A DNA stretch of 31,798 nucleotides from a virus. The position numbers were made by a program, and so were the translations under genes. The stretch lies in the IMG/VR virus record IMGVR_UViG_3300032293_002078, positions 1-31,798 of that record; one strand, written 5' to 3'. Under the pieces are notes generated by a model. That model made no database searches. It was not told the DNA's origin and was given only the letters and a program-made list of their open reading frames with translations. How positions within the stretch are numbered: the first letter of the stretch is position 1; every line of letters begins with the position of its first letter. Shown here in pieces: positions 8,254 to 14,877 of the stretch.

Positions 8254-8742
8254 ATGGCAATATTAGATTCTAACGAAATATTTTTCACCGCTTTTGAACC
8301 AAAACAAGCGAATAGGTTTATCGTGTATATTGATGGTATTCCATCATATGAAATTAAGGGTGTAAGTGCAGTTACCCTTAATTCAGGAACAGTCACTTTA
8401 AATCATATTAACACTCAACGTTACCTTAAAGGTATGACAAAATGGGATCCAATTACATTTACTCTTTATGACCCAGTAACTCCTTCAGGAGCTCAAGCAA
8501 TAATGGAGTGGGTACGATTACACCATGAATCTGTAACAGGACGTGATGGTTATTCGGATATGTATAAAAAAGATTTAACAATAAATGTATTAGGTCCTGT
8601 AGGAGATATTGTTTCTGAATGGGTGTTAAAAGGATGTTTTATTACAAGTGCTGCCTTTGGTGAATACAATTGGGATACAGCGGATACAGCTATAAACCTT
8701 ACAATGACAGTTCAACCTGATTATTGTGTGTTAAATTTCTAA
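8254..8742 (+). CDS. Tail tube protein (gp19-like)
   Basis: The 162-residue product is almost the length of T4 gp19 (163) and lies directly after the sheath, as in T4. It begins FFTAFEPKQANRFIVYIDGIPSYEIKGV, the typical first strands of a T4-type tube protein, followed by TLNHINTQRYLKG, the long strand that forms the tube interior, KWDPITFTLYDPVTPSGAQAIMEWV, and ends with AINLTMTVQPDYCVLNF. Hexamers of this protein stack to form the DNA conduit inside the sheath. A strong terminator follows 27 bp after the stop, closing this transcript. Confidence 0.95.
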   Translation: MAILDSNEIFFTAFEPKQANRFIVYIDGIPSYEIKGVSAVTLNSGTVTLNHINTQRYLKGMTKWDPITFTLYDPVTPSGAQAIMEWVRLHHESVTGRDGYSDMYKKDLTINVLGPVGDIVSEWVLKGCFITSAAFGEYNWDTADTAINLTMTVQPDYCVLNF

Positions 8743-8769
8743 TTAAACATTTTAAAATTATTTTAAAGA

Positions 8770-8800
8770 AAGCTCGCAAAAAATGCGAGCTTCCTTTATT
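8770..8800 (+). terminator. Rho-independent terminator after tail tube
   Basis: A 9-bp stem AAGCTCGCA / TGCGAGCTT (8770-8778 with 8784-8792), five-A loop, then a pyrimidine-rich CCTTTATTTCC tract. It is by far the GC-richest intergenic stretch around and stands between the tube gene and the next late-promoter element. Confidence 0.85.
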
Positions 8801-8805
8801 TCCAT

Positions 8806-8815
8806 ATATTTATAT
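8806..8815 (+). promoter_or_regulatory. Candidate late promoter element ATATTTATAT
   Basis: Immediately downstream of the terminator and 41 bp before the ATG of the gp26-like gene. The last base differs from the other copies (T for A). A terminator-promoter pair here supports a transcript start at this point. Confidence 0.5.
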
Positions 8816-8846
8816 ACGAACAACAAAGTTATAATAAATAAAAATT

Positions 8847-9593
8847 ATGGAAGAAAAAAAACACAAATTCCCTACGGAGCACGTAGAATTACCATCAAAA
8901 GGTTTACTTTACCCTGAAAAACATCCCTTATCAAAAGGTACTGTCGAAATAAAATATATGACAGCTAAAGAAGAAGATATTCTTACTAACATAAATTATA
9001 TTAAACAGGGAATAGTAATTGATAAATTATTACAATCCCTTGTAGTAACTAAATTCGATTGGGAAGATCTATTAATTGGAGATAAAAATGCTATTATGAT
9101 TGCGGCTCGTATTTTAGGTTATGGTAAAGATTATCCATTCACATATGAGGGCGAAGAAGTATTATTAGATCTTAATGAACTTCCTACTATTTATTTAGAT
9201 GAAACAAAAGTAACTAAAGGTGTTAATGAATTTGAATTTATAACTCCTACAGGAAAAAATAAACTTACGTTTAAATATTTAACATCAAGAGATGATAAAG
9301 CAATTGAAGCTGAAAGTAAAGGTCTTAAAAGAATTAATAAAAATTCATCTACTGATATTTCAACTAAATTAAAACACCAACTTCTTTCAGTTGATGGGGA
9401 GGATGATCCAAAAACTATTAGAGAATTTGTTGATAATTATTTTTTAGCACGTGATTCAACTGCTTTAAGATCCCACATAAAAGCAACCCAACCAGATATT
9501 AAAATGACATTTATTCACGAAAGTGCAAATGGTGAAGAGGAGGTTGCCGTACCTATGCAGGTACAGTTTTTTTGGCCTGACGCAAGAGTATAG
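8847..9593 (+). CDS. gp26-like baseplate/tail assembly protein
   Basis: This 248-residue protein resembles the T4 baseplate protein family that includes gp26. Its N-terminus reads VELPSKGLLYPEKHPLSKGTVEIKYM, then TAKEEDILTNINYIKQGIVIDKLLQSL and AAARILGYGKDYPF-type sequence, all characteristic of that family, and it ends with VQFFWPDARV. T4 gp26 has 208 residues. The gene sits just ahead of the tape measure, where siphoviruses and many myoviruses encode tail assembly chaperones G/GT. Its last 70 bases overlap a +1 frame that continues as a gp51-like sequence, and a seven-T run at 9567-9573 lies within the FF codons, so a fraction of ribosomes may shift to give a longer protein. Whether it is a virion component or a chaperone is not settled by the sequence. 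Confidence 0.8.
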   Translation: MEEKKHKFPTEHVELPSKGLLYPEKHPLSKGTVEIKYMTAKEEDILTNINYIKQGIVIDKLLQSLVVTKFDWEDLLIGDKNAIMIAARILGYGKDYPFTYEGEEVLLDLNELPTIYLDETKVTKGVNEFEFITPTGKNKLTFKYLTSRDDKAIEAESKGLKRINKNSSTDISTKLKHQLLSVDGEDDPKTIREFVDNYFLARDSTALRSHIKATQPDIKMTFIHESANGEEEVAVPMQVQFFWPDARV

Positions 9594-9810
9594 ATTTAAT
9601 TTATTTAAAACTATTCACGAAATTGTTTATTTTGGACGTGGAGGATATGATTACCTTACGGTATATAATATGCCTATTTGGTTAAGAAATATTACCTTTA
9701 AATTTATTCAAGATTCAATTAACCAAGAAAACAACAAAAATAACCAAAAACCCGGTAATACTACCAAAACAACTTTAGATTGGGTAAATCCTGATAGAAG
9801 TAAATTATAA
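9523..9810 (+). CDS. gp51-like assembly protein, probably a frameshift extension of the gp26-like gene
   Basis: The 95-codon frame begins at an internal ATG, but the first ~16 residues look like a shadow of the upstream gene, whereas from FFGLTQEYRFNLF onward the sequence is protein-like: TIHEIVYFGRGGYDYLTVYNMPIWLRNITFKFIQ, then a polar Asn/Lys linker and WVNPDRSKL. Position directly after gp26 matches T4 gene 51, a baseplate hub assembly catalyst. The join VQFF to GLTQEY at the T7 run makes a smooth fusion of about 320 residues, so I prefer translation by +1 (or -2) frameshift from 8847 over independent initiation. The stop is followed at once by a terminator. Independent initiation at 9523 or at 9670 cannot be excluded. 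Confidence 0.6.
   Translation: MQMVKRRLPYLCRYSFFGLTQEYRFNLFKTIHEIVYFGRGGYDYLTVYNMPIWLRNITFKFIQDSINQENNKNNQKPGNTTKTTLDWVNPDRSKL
9564..9576 (+). promoter_or_regulatory. Candidate programmed frameshift site (T7 run)
   Basis: Frame 0 reads CAG TTT TTT TGG. A peptidyl tRNA-Phe on the second TTT can slip +1 onto another TTT because of the seventh T, after which GGC CTG ACG continues the gp51-like frame. A -2 slip would reach the same frame. The zero frame ends 18 bases later at TAG. Confidence 0.5.
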
Positions 9811-9818
9811 TAATTAAA

Positions 9819-9845
9819 AAAAGGTATCAAATTTTGGTACCTTTT
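9819..9845 (+). terminator. Rho-independent terminator before tape measure
   Basis: A 12-bp A-tract-flanked stem: AAAAGGTATCAA (9819-9830) pairs with TTGGTACCTTTT (9834-9845) with one T-G wobble and a three-base loop. The run of T at its 3' side completes the signal. It sits nine bases after the stop of the gp51-like frame. Confidence 0.75.
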
Positions 9846-9846
9846 A

Positions 9847-9856
9847 ATATTTATAA
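9847..9856 (+). promoter_or_regulatory. Candidate late promoter element ATATTTATAA
   Basis: Follows the terminator stem by one base and begins 26 bp before the preferred tape measure ATG at 9873. This supports the ATG at 9873 rather than the in-frame TTG at 9834, which lies in the terminator. Confidence 0.5.
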
Positions 9857-9872
9857 TATATATTTAAGTCTT

Positions 9873-12800
9873 ATGGCAAAGAAACAGGAAGAAATAAGTA
9901 AAGAAAATACGGAAGCTGCTAACAAAGCAATTGCAGATCAATTAAATCTTGTAAGTCAAATACAAGATAAAATGGCTTTTATCCTGAAAACATCTAAAGA
10001 AAAATATACTCAAGATAGATTAGCTTTAGATTTAACAAAACAAGCTACTAACTTAACAAAATCACTTTCATCAGAATATACTTCCCTTAAAGATGTTGAA
10101 AAAGACATTGCAAGAAATAAAAAACTTCAAAATGAAGTATCAAGGACTATGCTTAATCTTGAAAAAGAAATTGGGGCTGAAGGTAAAAAGAAAATAGAGT
10201 TTATTAAAAACCAAGAAAAAGGATTAGAAAAATCTAAAAAAATATTAGAGGAACTAAGAAAAAATGAAACTTTAGGTATTAAAGGTGCTAAAGAACAAGC
10301 AGATGCTTTAGGAAAACAAATACTTACACGGCAAAAATCTTTAAATACTCAAAAAGAAAATCTTCCAATTGAAGAAAAAGAATATGCTCTTCTTAAAGAA
10401 ACAAGTAAAATCTTAGAAGGAAATGTTGAGCATTTACAAGACCAAGGAAAACAACAAGAAAATCTAGTTAAATCTCAAAGTGTATTTACCTCAGCATTAA
10501 CAGGAGCTAGTAACGTACTTAATAAATTAGGTATGGGTGATTTAAGTAAAAAAATGGGATTAGATGCTGGAGCTAAAAAAGCAAAAGAAATGACCTATAT
10601 ATTAACTGAGGGAGGTAAAAAATCACTAGGTGTTTTTGGTAAAATGAAAGTAGCCGCAGCCTCTTTTGGAGCAACTTTAAAATCAGCTTTAGGACCTTTA
10701 GCTTTAATATCAATGTTAATTGGAGCTATTGTAAATGCTTATAATAAAGGAAAAGAAGCGGCAACAAGATTAAGTGATGAAAATGTAGAGTTATCAAGAA
10801 CAATGGGTGTAGCTCAAGGTACCGCTAATGGAATAGCTGGAGCAGTTAGAGGCATTGGAGCTTCTATGGGTATTACTGGAGGTCAAGCAACAGCATCTGC
10901 TGGAGCTATATACTCAGCACTAGATGGAGCTGAAAAAATATCTACAAGAACATTAGCAACATTTGTAAAACTAAACGTATTTGCAGGAATGTCAGCTGAT
11001 AGTATTGCTGATATCCAAAAATTCTCAAAACTATCTGGAAAAGATGCAGGAGTAGTAGCTGAAGAAATGGCTAAAACAGCACAACATTCAATTAAAGCTA
11101 ATAAAGTTAATATTAGTTTAAGAACTGTTATGATGGAAGTTGGTAAAACATCTTCAATTTTAAAAATTAATATGGGTGGATCTACCTCGGCAATAACTAA
11201 TGCTGTAATTCAATCTAAAAAATTAGGTTTAGAATTAAAACAAGTTGAAGATATAGCTAATAGTTTACTAAATATTGAAGATTCAATTGCTGCTGAAATG
11301 GAAGCAGAACTCCTTACAGGTAAAGATTTAAATCTTGAAAAAGCTAGAGAAGCAGCATTAAATAATGATAATGTAACTTTAATGGAAGAAATTTCAAAGA
11401 ACTTTGGTTCTATGGAAGAATTTGGAAAAATGAATAGAGTTCAACAAGAAGCATTTGCTAAATCAATTGGTATGTCTCGTGATGGATTAGCAGATATGTT
11501 AGTTAAAGGTAAAGAAAATGTAGCAGCAAATACGGCCCTAGTTGGTTCCCAAGGAAGTGGAACAGCAGCAATGGAATCTCAAGCAAAACTTAGTGAAACA
11601 TTATTAGCCCAAGAAGAAGCTAGAGCTAATCAATTTGCTGGAATTTTTGCATTACTTCAACCAATAGTAGAGTTATTTAAAGATATGGGACCTTTAGTAT
11701 TAAAACTAATTACCCCTATTGTTCAAGTACTTGCTCCTATTTTACAAAACATTATGGAAGACCTACTTCCCGTTATTGCTCAACTATTTGATTCAATTGC
11801 CCCTATATTACAAAAACTTGCCGAATTACTTGCTCCTATTATAGAAGTAGTAGGAAAAGTTCTTGTAACCGCGGTTGGTTTTTTAGCACAACTGTTTGAA
11901 AGAATTGTTCCTTTTATAGTAAATATACTAGATGCTTTTATGCCCATAGTAGATATTATAGTTAAAATAGTTGAGGATCTTATGCCTGTATTTTTATCTT
12001 TATTTGATTCTGTTATTCCTATTGTTGAAGAAATACTTGCAGCTTTACTACCCATAATTTCCGAGGTTTTAGCAATAATGGCCCCTATACTAAAAGAAAG
12101 TATGGTACTGTTTACGGACCTATTAAAACAATTATTACCTCCAATTAAAGAACTACTTGTATCTTTAGCACCTGTAATAGGAGATATATTAAAAGCACTA
12201 ATGCCTATTTTAAAACTGTTTATGGAGGTACAAGCAGCAATATTACCTTTAATTATAGATTTATTTAAGATGCTAGTTCCTGTAATTGTAGAAATTTTAG
12301 ATGCAGTAATGCCTATCATTACAGCTCTACTTGGTTTAATTGCACCTATTTTAAAACCAATTCTTGGAATATTTGTAGAATTAGCTAAAATGCTTTTACC
12401 TTTACTTGTTGATAATATAAAACTACTTTTACCTATTTTAAAACCAATTCTTACAATAATTGGGGGCATAGCTACTCTTATTACGGGTATTATAGAAGGA
12501 GATTTTTCTAAAGTAGCAGATGGCTTAAAAGGAATTGCAGAAGGATTAATTAATTTAGTTATAAAAGCTTTTGAATTTATATTAAATTTACCTATTAGAG
12601 CAATCAACGCTCTGTTAGATTATGTACCAAATTTTGGACCAAACACAATCCCCGCAGTAAAGTTTGGAACTGTAAAATTAGCAGAAGGAGGTATAGTAGA
12701 CAGTCCAACTAACGCACTTATTGGGGAAGCAGGACCTGAAGCCGTAGTACCTTTAAATAATGATAAATCTATGAATGTTTATTCTACTACTTTAGAAGCA

Positions 12801-12905
12801 AAATTAGATAAGCTTATAGATTTAGTATCAAAAGGAGGAGATGTTTTTCTTGATGGTAATAAAGTAGGAGTTACATTAGCTTTATCTAATTATAGACAAC
12901 AATAA
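9873..12905 (+). CDS. Tape measure protein
   Basis: The preferred start gives 1010 residues (MAKKQEEISKEN). Residues ~1-190 are charged coiled coil; ~200-300 hold an Ala/Gly-rich hydrophobic segment (AAASFGATLKSALGPLALISMLIGAIVNAY) that may insert into membranes during DNA entry; ~310-590 are a mixed helical domain. Residues ~597-860 are a hydrophobic helix series with prolines mostly 11 residues apart (see finding). The end, LAEGGIVDSPTNALIGEAGPEAVVPLNN, is the hallmark C-terminal motif of tape measure proteins. By the usual rule of about 0.15 nm per residue the tail would be near 150 nm. In the virion it lies in the tube lumen and sets tail length. T4 gp29 is 590 residues, so this is much longer. 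It follows its own terminator-promoter pair. Confidence 0.93.
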   Translation: MAKKQEEISKENTEAANKAIADQLNLVSQIQDKMAFILKTSKEKYTQDRLALDLTKQATNLTKSLSSEYTSLKDVEKDIARNKKLQNEVSRTMLNLEKEIGAEGKKKIEFIKNQEKGLEKSKKILEELRKNETLGIKGAKEQADALGKQILTRQKSLNTQKENLPIEEKEYALLKETSKILEGNVEHLQDQGKQQENLVKSQSVFTSALTGASNVLNKLGMGDLSKKMGLDAGAKKAKEMTYILTEGGKKSLGVFGKMKVAAASFGATLKSALGPLALISMLIGAIVNAYNKGKEAATRLSDENVELSRTMGVAQGTANGIAGAVRGIGASMGITGGQATASAGAIYSALDGAEKISTRTLATFVKLNVFAGMSADSIADIQKFSKLSGKDAGVVAEEMAKTAQHSIKANKVNISLRTVMMEVGKTSSILKINMGGSTSAITNAVIQSKKLGLELKQVEDIANSLLNIEDSIAAEMEAELLTGKDLNLEKAREAALNNDNVTLMEEISKNFGSMEEFGKMNRVQQEAFAKSIGMSRDGLADMLVKGKENVAANTALVGSQGSGTAAMESQAKLSETLLAQEEARANQFAGIFALLQPIVELFKDMGPLVLKLITPIVQVLAPILQNIMEDLLPVIAQLFDSIAPILQKLAELLAPIIEVVGKVLVTAVGFLAQLFERIVPFIVNILDAFMPIVDIIVKIVEDLMPVFLSLFDSVIPIVEEILAALLPIISEVLAIMAPILKESMVLFTDLLKQLLPPIKELLVSLAPVIGDILKALMPILKLFMEVQAAILPLIIDLFKMLVPVIVEILDAVMPIITALLGLIAPILKPILGIFVELAKMLLPLLVDNIKLLLPILKPILTIIGGIATLITGIIEGDFSKVADGLKGIAEGLINLVIKAFEFILNLPIRAINALLDYVPNFGPNTIPAVKFGTVKLAEGGIVDSPTNALIGEAGPEAVVPLNNDKSMNVYSTTLEAKLDKLIDLVSKGGDVFLDGNKVGVTLALSNYRQQ

Positions 12906-12918
12906 ATTAAACTTTTTA

Positions 12919-12928
12919 ATATTTATAA
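12919..12928 (+). promoter_or_regulatory. Candidate late promoter element ATATTTATAA
   Basis: Lies in the 38-bp gap after the tape measure stop and starts 25 bp before the next ATG. Last of the six copies in front of genes; the following baseplate genes have none and would be read through from here. Confidence 0.5.
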
Positions 12929-12943
12929 ATAAAACTAAAAATC

Positions 12944-13210
12944 ATGCCACAACAACAAACATCTCTTTTAAACTTATTAAACACAGGTGCAACTGAGTTA
13001 GCACTTAATGCTCCAACTACAACTCCTAATCTACAATTTTCAAAATTAAAAGCAACCTTTGCAGCTACATCAGACTTAGATTTAAATGGAGTTACACCCC
13101 CAAGTCTAAATCAACAAATCTCTAATTTAGAAGCAACTTTTGCAGCTACATCAGACTTAGATTTAAATGGAGTTACCCCACCAAAATATATTGATAACCA
13201 ACCACAGTAA
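12944..13210 (+). CDS. Small protein with a duplicated 27-residue unit
   Basis: An 88-residue protein of unknown function made largely of two units: SKLKATFAATSDLDLNGVTPP and SNLEATFAATSDLDLNGVTPP, with period 27 residues. The 17 residues ATFAATSDLDLNGVTPP are identical. It starts MPQQQTSLLNLLNTGATELALN. Location between the tape measure and baseplate genes, behind a late promoter element, suggests a virion or tail assembly protein, perhaps binding a repeated partner. No signal peptide or membrane segment is seen. It could also be a chaperone or a decorative peptide; no family is recognised. Confidence 0.7.
   Translation: MPQQQTSLLNLLNTGATELALNAPTTTPNLQFSKLKATFAATSDLDLNGVTPPSLNQQISNLEATFAATSDLDLNGVTPPKYIDNQPQ
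13052..13183 (+). repeat. 51-bp direct repeat, two copies, period 81 bp
   Basis: Copies at 13052-13102 and 13133-13183 differ only at a few synonymous third positions (for example ACC/ACT and ACACCC/ACCCCA). High nucleotide identity with only silent changes points to recent duplication or gene conversion under protein constraint. Confidence 0.85.
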
Positions 13211-13240
13211 TCAATTATTTAACTAATTAATTAAAAAATT

Positions 13241-14539
13241 ATGGGTTTAGTTACAATGCTTACACAACCCGAGTCCTTTCAATTTTATAGAGGTAAGGGG
13301 TATACTTATGGTCCTCGAGAAGTTTCATTAAATGCCGGTACTCCTAATAATGATGGGATTATGGGAAATGGAACTACTACAAAACCATTAATAATAACCC
13401 CACTTCCTTCATTAGATTCCCCACAAACATCTCAAACATCTATTGATAGTTTATATAGAGGAACAGGATTAATGACTCGTGCTCTTTCTGAAGATACTAA
13501 AAGAATTAGTAAATTTTTCGAATCTCCAACAGGTATAAATTTTCTTGCTAAAGAACAAGCACTACTTCTTAAACAAAATATTTCTCAATATGGTTCTGAT
13601 GTTTTAAAATATAAATACATTAATCCGTACTCATATATAGCAAATACTACATTAGCTCCAACCGGAGTTCAAATACCAAATACTTTTACATTTGCCTTAA
13701 ATCCTTCTTTTTCACGTGAAGCCCTTTATGGGGAAATGCCCGTATATAAAACATCGGGAGCTAGAAAAGCAGCTGAAAGAGTATTAAATAAAGGATTAGT
13801 TGATTCTATAACTACAAGTCCTATGTATGTAGCTTCTGCACCTAATGCAGATTATTTAAAAGATACTGTTCCTTTTTATATTCAAAAAATTAATAATGAT
13901 GGTAGTGGTAAAAATACCTACATTCATTTTAGAGCTTATGTAACAGGACTTACAGATACTTATGGAGCTGATTGGACTGAAAACAAATATATGGGTAGAG
14001 GAGAAAAATTTTATTCCTACCATGGTTTTTCTCGAGATATATCCTTTGGATTCTCAGTCCCCGTATTATCTCGAGCAGAACAATCTTCCGTTTACAGTAA
14101 ATTAAATTATTTAGCATCAATAATGGCTCCAGATTATACTGAAGGAGGATTTATGAGAGGTAATTTAGTTAAAATTACTATAGGAGACTACATAACAGAT
14201 CTTCCAGGAGTAATAAAAGGAATAGGTTATACAATAGATGAAGAGGCAGGTTGGGATATAGCTAGAAATGAACGTGGAGATAAGCTAACAGATTCGTATG
14301 TTATGCCTAAATTAATTAGAATTCCAAGTATTTCATTTTTACCAATTCATAACTTTATTCCTCAAACAGTTAGCAATAAGTTTATTACTGAGGGTAAAGG
14401 CTTAAATGTAAATGCCCCATTCATTACCTTTGGACGAGGTAAAAATGCTAACAATAATGGTGGATATGCTAACACAGCAGCAAAACCACTATTTATTCCA
14501 GAAGTTTCATCAAATTTCATTGGTCCACTACCTCAGTAA
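13241..14539 (+). CDS. Baseplate/tail-tube-cap candidate (gp48/gp54 position)
   Basis: A 432-residue protein that lies where T4 encodes the tube-cap proteins gp48 and gp54, after the tape measure. The N-terminal half includes KFFESPTGINFLAKEQALLLKQN and NPYSYIANTTLAP, a helix-turn pattern seen in phage baseplate proteins that anchor the tape measure. The C-terminal half has FRAYVTGLTDTYGADW, KFYSYHGFSRDISFGFSVPVLS, KLNYLASIMAPDY and NLVKITIGDYITDLPGVIKGIGYTID, a tube-like beta fold pattern in tail-tube initiator proteins. The assignment to gp48 or gp54 is by position and fold pattern, not direct identity. It is followed after 12 bp by a gp53-like gene, suggesting one operon. Confidence 0.6.
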   Translation: MGLVTMLTQPESFQFYRGKGYTYGPREVSLNAGTPNNDGIMGNGTTTKPLIITPLPSLDSPQTSQTSIDSLYRGTGLMTRALSEDTKRISKFFESPTGINFLAKEQALLLKQNISQYGSDVLKYKYINPYSYIANTTLAPTGVQIPNTFTFALNPSFSREALYGEMPVYKTSGARKAAERVLNKGLVDSITTSPMYVASAPNADYLKDTVPFYIQKINNDGSGKNTYIHFRAYVTGLTDTYGADWTENKYMGRGEKFYSYHGFSRDISFGFSVPVLSRAEQSSVYSKLNYLASIMAPDYTEGGFMRGNLVKITIGDYITDLPGVIKGIGYTIDEEAGWDIARNERGDKLTDSYVMPKLIRIPSISFLPIHNFIPQTVSNKFITEGKGLNVNAPFITFGRGKNANNNGGYANTAAKPLFIPEVSSNFIGPLPQ

Positions 14540-14551
14540 ACTTAATAAAAA

Positions 14552-14875
14552 ATGAAAAGTAGATACACAAATGTTCCTTTGATTCCCTTTTCTGAAGCCG
14601 AAGGTAATAAAACATTCCCAATACAAAGAAGTACTAGATACCCTGAATTACCTAAAGATGTAAATGATACTTATGCTATTACTACTGATGGGGATAGATT
14701 AGATTTATTATCTCAACAATTTTACGGTGATGTTAATCTTTGGTGGATTATTGCCTCAGGTAACCCAGATCTTATACCTCAAAATTCTTTATTTATTCCT
14801 GTTGGAACTGAAATAAGAATTCCTTATAATGTTTCACTTGCTCAAACACTTTTTAATACATTAAATAGAATATAA
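14552..14875 (+). CDS. gp53-like baseplate wedge protein with LysM-like domain
   Basis: A 107-residue protein. The first ~40 residues (KSRYTNVPLIPFSEAEGNKTFPIQ...TRYPELP) form an extended arm; residues ~42-100 read YAITTDGDRLDLLSQQFYGDVNLWWIIASGNP then IPVGTEIRIP, the LysM-like fold used in T4 gp53 and in P2 gpX-type proteins. In T4, gp53 clips neighbouring baseplate wedges together. T4 gp53 is 196 residues, so this is a short version. It starts 12 bp after the previous stop and ends two bases before the next ATG. Whether it belongs to the gp53 or gpX branch is uncertain. Confidence 0.75.
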   Translation: MKSRYTNVPLIPFSEAEGNKTFPIQRSTRYPELPKDVNDTYAITTDGDRLDLLSQQFYGDVNLWWIIASGNPDLIPQNSLFIPVGTEIRIPYNVSLAQTLFNTLNRI

Positions 14876-14877
14876 CT

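Noticed and set aside
9834-9872. TTG start extending the tape measure N-terminus by 13 residues
   Set aside because: The extension overlaps the terminator stem and late promoter element and reads VPFNIYNIYLSL, which is the translation of intergenic AT DNA.
11780-12607. Long open frame of 275 codons on the minus strand
   Set aside because: It lies wholly opposite the repeated hydrophobic part of the tape measure gene; its Ser/Ile/Lys-rich periodic sequence is the mirror of the proline repeat. All other genes read on the plus strand.
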